Positions 56,241 through 64,000 of a DNA stretch of 64,000 nt are shown here, piece by piece (the stretch's first letter is position 1; each line of letters opens with the position of its first letter). The position numbers and the translations under genes were made by a program. This stretch comes from Bradyrhizobium stylosanthis (GTDB lineage Bacteria > Pseudomonadota > Alphaproteobacteria > Rhizobiales > Xanthobacteraceae), in NCBI RefSeq assembly GCF_001641335.1, contig NZ_LVEM01000001.1, positions 1,152,580-1,216,579 on the forward strand. Reading direction: 5' to 3'. Under the pieces are notes generated by a model. The model ran no database searches, was not told where the DNA came from, and was given only the letters and a program-made list of their open reading frames with translations.

Positions 56241-56771
56241 GTGGCTGCGATCTCGGGTCAGCGAATTGCCACTGCGTTCACGTCGGGTGATGCCGCCGCA
56301 ACTGCGCACGCGAAAGGACAGGCCTTAGAGGGGCTTCTCGGATACGTGTTCGAGAAATATCCGGGGGTCAAACTCCTAGATCGAAATGTGGTCGTCGCGA
56401 ACGGGAGTGAGGAAATCGATCTGGTGTTTTGGAACGACCGCGTCGCCAACGGTCTGCCGTTCCTACCAAATATATTACTCTTTGAATGCAAGAATTGGGT
56501 GCATCCAGTTGGCAGTGATGCGGTCGTCTATTTCATTAACAAGGTTCGCTCTCGTCACCTGGAATTTGGTTTTCTAATCGCGGCAAATGGCATAACGGGA
56601 GATGCTGCCGACTTAAATGCGGCTCACCAGCAGATCCACAACGCCTTGATAGCCGATAACGTGAAGATCATCGTCATAAACCGCCAAGAACTACGTGGGA
56701 TTAGCAGCACTCAACAGCTAACCGCTCTTATTCAAGCAAAGATTGCTAGAATCATTCTGCGGGGAGCATAG
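56241..56771 (+). CDS. Mrr-like restriction-endonuclease-fold protein
   Basis: A 176-residue protein with a canonical PD-(D/E)XK pattern: Glu30 in AKGQALEGLLGYVFEKY, Asp60 in NGSEEIDLVFWN and Glu82-x-Lys84 in LLFECKNW. The core is followed by LEFGFLIAANGITGD, a strand typical of nuclease folds of the Mrr/Holliday-junction resolvase type. It starts with GTG three bases after the preceding gene, so the two are one operon. The low GC content and rare codons (TTA, ATA, AGA) indicate recent transfer. It ends eight bases before the convergent uvrA stop. Confidence 0.72.
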   Translation: MAAISGQRIATAFTSGDAAATAHAKGQALEGLLGYVFEKYPGVKLLDRNVVVANGSEEIDLVFWNDRVANGLPFLPNILLFECKNWVHPVGSDAVVYFINKVRSRHLEFGFLIAANGITGDAADLNAAHQQIHNALIADNVKIIVINRQELRGISSTQQLTALIQAKIARIILRGA

Positions 56772-56779
56772 CTGATCAG

Positions 56780-59755
<2,976 letters not shown>

Positions 59756-59970
59756 CCGAGTTGCCCTCAAGGAAGCCCAAAGGTGCGCAATCGCGCCAAC
59801 AAAAAAAGGCGCGCTTCGCCCGGAACCGGGATCGGCGCCAATGGGTATGGCGGCGAACGTAGGAAGAACGGAGGCGGATTTCCAGAGGGAGTTGCGAATC
59901 GTCAACGGAATGTTGGCGCTCTGGCGGCATCTGGCAGCAGGAACTGCACCGGACCATGCCCGCAAAGCAG

Positions 59971-59995
59971 AAAGGCCGGCGCGAGGCCGGCCTTT
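59971..59995 (-). terminator. Terminator of the first OMP gene (copy 1 of a shared hairpin)
   Basis: A perfect 10-bp stem, AAAGGCCGGC and GCCGGCCTTT, with the 5-base loop GCGAG. On the minus strand it follows the OMP gene stop by about 28 bases. The same hairpin recurs at 60956-60980 and 61884-61908. Confidence 0.85.
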
Positions 59996-60022
59996 CGTAA
60001 CGCGAGTGCGTCGGAGCGACGC

Positions 60023-60775
60023 TCAGTACTTGGCGACGACCGGGCCGCCAAAGGTGTAGTTCACGCGAACCGTGGCCATGTCCACGTCCTGCTTGATGCT
60101 GTCGCTGCGGGTGTTCACGCCGAGGAAGGTGAAGTTGTCGGTGTGCTTGCCCATGAAGAGGTGGTTGTATTCGACGGCAACCGACCAGTTCGGAGCGAAG
60201 CCGAACTCGATGCCGGTGCCCACGGTGCCGCCCCAACGGGTTTCGTTGGCGGTGTCGAGCGTGACCCCAGCCAGAGTGCCGCTGAACTTGTTGTGGGTGA
60301 CGGCCGCGCCGCCCTTCACGTACCAGAGCACGTTGTTCCAGGCGTAGCCCACCTGGCCGGTGAAGAGGCCAATGGCGTCGATCTTGGTGTTGTTCACCAG
60401 CGGGAAGAAAGCGGCGGGCGAGCTGGTGTTCGAGCCCTTCAGGTCAGCCCAATCGCCTTGGGCTTCGAGGCCGAACACCCAACTGGCGGACTGCCAGCGA
60501 TAACCGATCTGGCCGCCGACGATTGCGCCGGTCGCATTGTGGCAACCTTCAGCCGTGACGGGGACTGCCACGCCGACCACAGCAGTCGTATCCCAGCAAT
60601 TGTGGCTGGAGCCGCCACCGGCGTTGCCACCGATGTAGAATCCGCTCCAGTTGTAGATCGAGGCCACGGCGACCGGAGCCTTGGTGTAGGGGCGGGCCGC
60701 AAGATCGGCCGCCGAGGCCGGTGTCAACGCGCTGAGTGCGAACAGGCTGGCCGAGGCCAGCAAGATCTTCTTCAT
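60023..60775 (-). CDS. Porin-family outer-membrane beta-barrel protein, paralogue 1
   Basis: A 250-residue protein. A signal peptide ([22 protein letters not shown]) is followed by [13 protein letters not shown], a mature start typical of Bradyrhizobium Omp25/RopB-like barrels. The body has alternating Gly/aromatic strands such as [20 protein letters not shown] and ends GGPVVAKY with a C-terminal aromatic for BAM insertion. Two Cys (CWD, GCHN) may form a disulfide in an external loop. It lies between uvrA and two further paralogues. Confidence 0.9.
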   Translation of the reverse strand: MKKILLASASLFALSALTPASAADLAARPYTKAPVAVASIYNWSGFYIGGNAGGGSSHNCWDTTAVVGVAVPVTAEGCHNATGAIVGGQIGYRWQSASWVFGLEAQGDWADLKGSNTSSPAAFFPLVNNTKIDAIGLFTGQVGYAWNNVLWYVKGGAAVTHNKFSGTLAGVTLDTANETRWGGTVGTGIEFGFAPNWSVAVEYNHLFMGKHTDNFTFLGVNTRSDSIKQDVDMATVRVNYTFGGPVVAKY

Positions 60776-60955
60776 CTGAATTCCCCAGTTCCATTTCACT
60801 TGGCTGCCTTCCACAGGAAGAGCAGCGGACGCTACGACCCAAACGAATGCCGCAACCTTACATCATTGAATCCTAAGGTTGTGTCACTCGTGCGCCACAG
60901 CTCCCGGAAAATGGGTGTGACCGGCTGGCGTCTATCGCTACGCGCGCAAAAACAA

Positions 60956-60980
60956 AAAGGCCGGCGCGAGGCCGGCCTTT
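60956..60980 (-). terminator. Terminator of the second OMP gene (copy 2)
   Basis: The same 10-bp stem and GCGAG loop as at 59971-59995, followed on the minus strand by TTGTTTTTG, which makes it a strong intrinsic terminator. Confidence 0.9.
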
Positions 60981-61008
60981 CGTAACGATGGTGCGTCGGA
61001 GACGAAGC

Positions 61009-61695
61009 TCAGTACTTCGCGACGACCGGGCCGTTGAAGTGATAGTTCACGCCGACCTGCACGGTGTGGAAGTTGAGCGTGCCGGTGGGCAGGGCGCCCG
61101 AGAAGTAGGTCTCGCCGCCGAGGCTGCGATAGAGGTATTCGCCCTTGACGGTCCAGTTCGGAGCGAAATACGCCTCGACGCCCGCACCGACGGTCCAGCC
61201 GGAGTGGAACTTGCTGTCCGAAACGCTCACGCCGAGCGCGGAGAGGGTGATCTTGTTGTCGATCCAGGCATAACCACCGGTGCCGTACAGCAGCACGTTG
61301 TTGACGGCCCAGCCGATGCGGCCGCGCACGGTGCCCATGGCATCGGTCTTCGAGCTGGCGGTCGCGGTCACGACGCCGAAGCCGGGGACGACGGTCGCGC
61401 CGGTCACCGAAGCGTTGACGTCAGCCCAGGCGGCATCCGCCTCGAGGCCGAACACGACGTTGCCGGTCTGCCAGTTGTAGCCGGCGGTGCCACCGACGAA
61501 GCCACCCTGCATACGGGGGGAGCCCGAGTCTTCCCAAGCGCCGCCACCGACGACACCGAGGTAGAAGCCGGTCCAGTTGTAGACCGAAGCCACGGCCACC
61601 GGAGCCTTGGTGTACGGGCGAGCCGCGAGATCAGCCGCCGACGCGGGGGCAGCCAGAGCGAACAAACAGGCCGAAGCCAACAAAACCTTCTTCAT
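61009..61695 (-). CDS. Porin-family outer-membrane beta-barrel protein, paralogue 2
   Basis: A 228-residue barrel protein with signal peptide MKKVLLASACLFALAAPASA and the [13 protein letters not shown] start. It is the most divergent of the three: it lacks the cysteine loop, and the middle strands are different (VVPGFGVVTATASSKTD). The end GPVVAKY is shared with paralogue 1. I start at the ATG 61695; a TTG two codons upstream would read MKMKK and has no advantage. Confidence 0.9.
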   Translation of the reverse strand: MKKVLLASACLFALAAPASAADLAARPYTKAPVAVASVYNWTGFYLGVVGGGAWEDSGSPRMQGGFVGGTAGYNWQTGNVVFGLEADAAWADVNASVTGATVVPGFGVVTATASSKTDAMGTVRGRIGWAVNNVLLYGTGGYAWIDNKITLSALGVSVSDSKFHSGWTVGAGVEAYFAPNWTVKGEYLYRSLGGETYFSGALPTGTLNFHTVQVGVNYHFNGPVVAKY

Positions 61696-61883
61696 TTTCA
61701 ACCTAATCCCAGTCCCAGTTTCTGTTGTTGCCTTCCCTCAACGGAAGGACAGCGGACGCTGTGGTCCAACTGGTGACGTCCATACACCAGCGAAGCCGCA
61801 AGTTGTGTACCCAAAAAGCCACAACAGTCCCAAAACGTCATAATCGCTGACCGACTGTCCCCATGGAACCCCGCCGCAACGAA

Positions 61884-61908
61884 AAAGGCCGGCGCGAGGC
61901 CGGCCTTT
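61884..61908 (-). terminator. Terminator of the third OMP gene (copy 3)
   Basis: The third copy of the 10-bp AAAGGCCGGC hairpin with loop GCGAG, followed on the minus strand by TTCGTTG. Confidence 0.85.
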
Positions 61909-61931
61909 CTCCCAGGGATATCAGAGGGATA

Positions 61932-62711
61932 TCAGTACCGCGCGATGACCGGACCGCCCCAGCGATAGTTCAGGCGGACGAGGCCCATATCGACGTCCTG
62001 GCTGATGCGCTCGGAGCGCGTGGCGACGCCGAGCGGGGCGATCCCGAAATTGCCAGAACCGGTGAAGCCGATGGTCCGGTTGCCGAGGAAGATGTGGTCG
62101 TACTCGACGCCGACGGTCCAGTTCGGTGCGAAGCCGAATTCGAGGCCTGCGCCCACAGTGCCGCCCCAGCGGGTCTCATTGGACCGGTCGAATTCCAGAC
62201 CAGTGATGACGTCGTAGCTCCGGTAGCGGTCGTTCACGACCGCGCCGCCGCCCTTCACGTAGAACAGCACGTTGTTCCAGGCATAGCCGATCTGGCCGGT
62301 GAACAGACCGAACGCGTTGATCTTGGAACGGTCGCGAAGGCCCGTGCCGACGAACGTCAAGCTGGTGTTGTCGCCGGAGAAGTCGGCCCAGTTGCCCTGG
62401 CCCTCCAGGCCGAACACCCAATTGGCCGACTGCCAGCGATAGCCGACCTGTCCACCGACCGTGCCGCCGACCGCGTTGTGGCAACCTTCGCCGACGAGAA
62501 CGCCGGTCACGGGAGTGACGAAGTCCCAGCACTTGTGGCTGCTACCGCCGCCGCCGTTGATGCCGATGTAGAAACCGCTCCAGTCGTAGATGGCCGCGAC
62601 CATCGGGGGCGGAGCCTTGGTGTAGGGACGCGCAGCGAGGTCCGCCGCGCTCGCCGGAGCCGACAGGCCCAGCGCGACCATGCCAATTGCACCAATCAGA
62701 ATTTTCTTCAT
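61932..62711 (-). CDS. Porin-family outer-membrane beta-barrel protein, paralogue 3
   Basis: A 259-residue barrel protein with signal peptide MKKILIGAIGMVALGLSAPASA and the [13 protein letters not shown] start. It is close to paralogue 1 across most strands: both have GSSHxCWD, GCHNA, GQ.GYRWQSA.WVFGLE and [10 protein letters not shown]. The end is WGGPVIARY. Gene duplication here gave an array of three related outer-membrane proteins. Confidence 0.9.
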   Translation of the reverse strand: MKKILIGAIGMVALGLSAPASAADLAARPYTKAPPPMVAAIYDWSGFYIGINGGGGSSHKCWDFVTPVTGVLVGEGCHNAVGGTVGGQVGYRWQSANWVFGLEGQGNWADFSGDNTSLTFVGTGLRDRSKINAFGLFTGQIGYAWNNVLFYVKGGGAVVNDRYRSYDVITGLEFDRSNETRWGGTVGAGLEFGFAPNWTVGVEYDHIFLGNRTIGFTGSGNFGIAPLGVATRSERISQDVDMGLVRLNYRWGGPVIARY

Positions 62712-63161
62712 TGCAGTCTCCCCAAGTTTAGGTCCGCTTCTTGAAATCCCCGAAGCGGCCAGTCAGGCGCGACGCCCATATGAAACAATTCCAGGGGAGA
62801 GCGTAACGTCGCGGGGAAGCAGAGTCCGTCTCCGAAATGCAACAGTCCGAAACCATCTGTGCCGCGTCTAACTTGATGAATGTTAAGAGGTTTTTCGATG
62901 TTCACGGGAACCTCGAAAGGTTCCATCCGTGCAGTCAATTCCGATCCACGGTCGCGGCTTGTTCTGCGTGCGCGGCAGCGACTGCAATTGCAGAACAAAT
63001 CTGGAACATCGTGGGGGCCGATGCTATATGTGGGGATAAGTGGAGGGGCCATGGGCCGACCGGTCCGCGCAAGCGTATAGGGTCGCCTCAACAGGTTGCA
63101 GAGGACCGCGGGGCGCGGCCCGGCCTCATGAATTCAGTGGCATTTGGAGTGGAGAGCGGCG
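62712..63161. other. Intergenic stretch between OMP paralogue 3 and ssb
   Basis: 450 bases between divergent genes, holding both promoters. The segment 62880-62920 is AT-richer and could contain the ssb promoter. No SOS-box, RNA gene or repeat is clear by eye. Short open frames here lack support. Confidence 0.5.
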
Positions 63162-63659
63162 ATGGCGGGAAGCGTCAACAAGGTCATTCTGGTTGGAAAT
63201 CTCGGCAAGGATCCTGAAATCCGCCGCACCCAGGACGGGCGGCCGATCGCGAATTTGAGCATCGCGACGTCGGAGACCTGGCGCGACAAGAACAGCGGCG
63301 AGCGCAAGGAAAAGACCGAGTGGCACCGCGTCGTGATCTTCAACGAAGGGCTCTGCAAGGTCGCCGAGCAGTACCTGAAGAAGGGCGCCAAGGTTTACAT
63401 CGAGGGCGCGCTGCAGACCCGCAAATGGACCGACCAGCAGGGCGCCGAGAAGTACTCGACCGAAGTCGTGCTGCAGGGCTTCAACTCGACCCTGACGATG
63501 CTTGACGGCCGCGGCGGTGGCGGGGGAGGCGGCAGCTTCGGCGACGAGCCGGGCGGCGATTTCGGCTCCTCCGGTCCGGTCAGCAGCGCACCGCGCCGTC
63601 CCGTTGCCGCCGGCGGCGGTGGCCGCAACAACGACATGGACGACGACATCCCGTTCTAG
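63162..63659 (+). CDS. ssb: Single-stranded DNA-binding protein
   Basis: A 165-residue SSB. The OB fold covers about residues 1-110 ([41 protein letters not shown] in part). A Gly-rich linker follows, and the acidic tip DMDDDIPF at the C-terminus recruits repair and replication partners. I start at the ATG 63162 (MAGSVNKV), six codons inside a longer frame, because it gives the canonical N-terminus. Linkage to uvrA, here interrupted by the OMP array, is common in alphaproteobacteria. Confidence 0.96.
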   Translation: MAGSVNKVILVGNLGKDPEIRRTQDGRPIANLSIATSETWRDKNSGERKEKTEWHRVVIFNEGLCKVAEQYLKKGAKVYIEGALQTRKWTDQQGAEKYSTEVVLQGFNSTLTMLDGRGGGGGGGSFGDEPGGDFGSSGPVSSAPRRPVAAGGGGRNNDMDDDIPF

Positions 63660-63814
63660 GTTCTAGGAAGGCGAAGGTTGTCAACTCGCGTGGCCGTCAT
63701 GGTCGGCGCCGGCGAGACCTTGCGGCAGGCGCTGGAACGCGACGCGCATGCGGAGCGGAGGGAGACGGCGCTGGGCCTGCTGATGGGAGCCTGGTTGCGG
63801 AACGATGGTGTCGG

Positions 63815-64000
63815 TTACGCCACTAGCTCGAAATCCGGCAACTTCCAGCTCCGGTCAAGGTACGGCTCGAGCGGCCCGTAGAGCCGGAAATAGGCGAACC
63901 ATGCCTTGCCGGGATTGGTCTGCAGCCAGTTCTTTTCGTAGCCGGCCGGCGCAGATGGCCCGACGTAGAGATCGATGGTGCCGTCCGGGTTCTTGCGCAG
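63815..64000 (-). CDS. DUF1214/DUF1254-type protein, 3' end only
   Basis: The last 61 codons of a gene that continues beyond position 64000. The visible part reads LRKNPDGTIDLYVGPSAPAG, then EKNWLQTNPGKAWFAYFRLYGP and WKLPDFEL. The run DLYVGP..P.G.E.NWL.T.PGK.W....RLYGP is the C-terminal signature of DUF1214 domains, usually found with DUF1254 in exported proteins. The function is unknown. Confidence 0.82.
   Translation of the reverse strand: MRKNPDGTIDLYVGPSAPAGYEKNWLQTNPGKAWFAYFRLYGPLEPYLDRSWKLPDFELVA

Noticed and set aside
63678..63881. A 67-codon frame after ssb
   Set aside because: It starts with TTG, has no recognised family and overlaps the convincing 3' end of the DUF1214-type gene on the other strand.

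Overview
The window looks like chromosomal DNA from a GC-rich alphaproteobacterium of the Rhizobiales, most likely Bradyrhizobium. The reasons are the gene order (dgt-argS-SPOR-nagZ-scpAB-tatABC-serS-surE-pcm-nlpD-like ... yajC-secDF), porin-family outer-membrane proteins that all open with the mature sequence [13 protein letters not shown], and several intergenic palindromes of the kind I associate with Bradyrhizobium genomes. The genus call rests on my own recognition and not on a search.

Layout. Positions 1-4.7 kb hold the 5' part of xthA, a membrane hybrid histidine kinase, a secreted alpha/beta hydrolase and erpA. From 4.8 to 26.8 kb runs a dense housekeeping block: nucleotide and tRNA metabolism (dgt, argS, serS), envelope and division genes (SPOR protein, nagZ, an NlpD-type LysM/M23 protein), chromosome condensation (scpA, scpB), protein export (tatABC, yajC, secD, secF), repair and stress genes (surE, pcm), two homologues of mitochondrial complex I assembly factors directly after secF, and threonine ammonia-lyase. 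From 26.8 to 32.7 kb there is a metabolic cluster: a class V aminotransferase, a divergent LysR regulator, a CaiB-type CoA-transferase, an HMG-CoA-lyase-like enzyme and an MFS permease. From 32.7 to 48.7 kb the genes are mixed and mostly small: a CAP protein, a kinase-like/AMP-binding-C fusion, trmFO, a DUF1127 protein, a lytic transglycosylase, two small GNAT proteins, an acyl-CoA synthetase beside a duplicated PCC/DUF296 protein, and a 689-residue DUF1217 repeat protein.

Positions 48.7-56.8 kb form the most plastic part. It begins with 1.2 kb of repeat-like non-coding DNA. Then come an SRPBCC plus beta-propeller pair, three palindromic elements that lie against gene ends, and a HAD hydrolase with a frameshifted partial copy 1.3 kb away. 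Directly after that copy lies an AT-richer two-gene cassette (55251-56771). Its first gene appears to join a TIR/deoxyribosyltransferase-like N-terminal domain to a PD-(D/E)XK-like C-terminal domain, and its second encodes a small Mrr-like nuclease with a canonical D...ExK site. I regard this pair as the best candidate for an undescribed defence system. Positions 56.8-64 kb hold uvrA, three paralogous beta-barrel proteins that share an almost identical terminator, ssb, and the 3' end of a DUF1214/DUF1254-type gene.

Many genes overlap by ATGA (nagZ/scpA, tatB/tatC, CoA-transferase/lyase, Mth938-like/phytoene-synthase-like), which points to translational coupling inside operons. No tRNA, rRNA, CRISPR array or transposase gene was seen.
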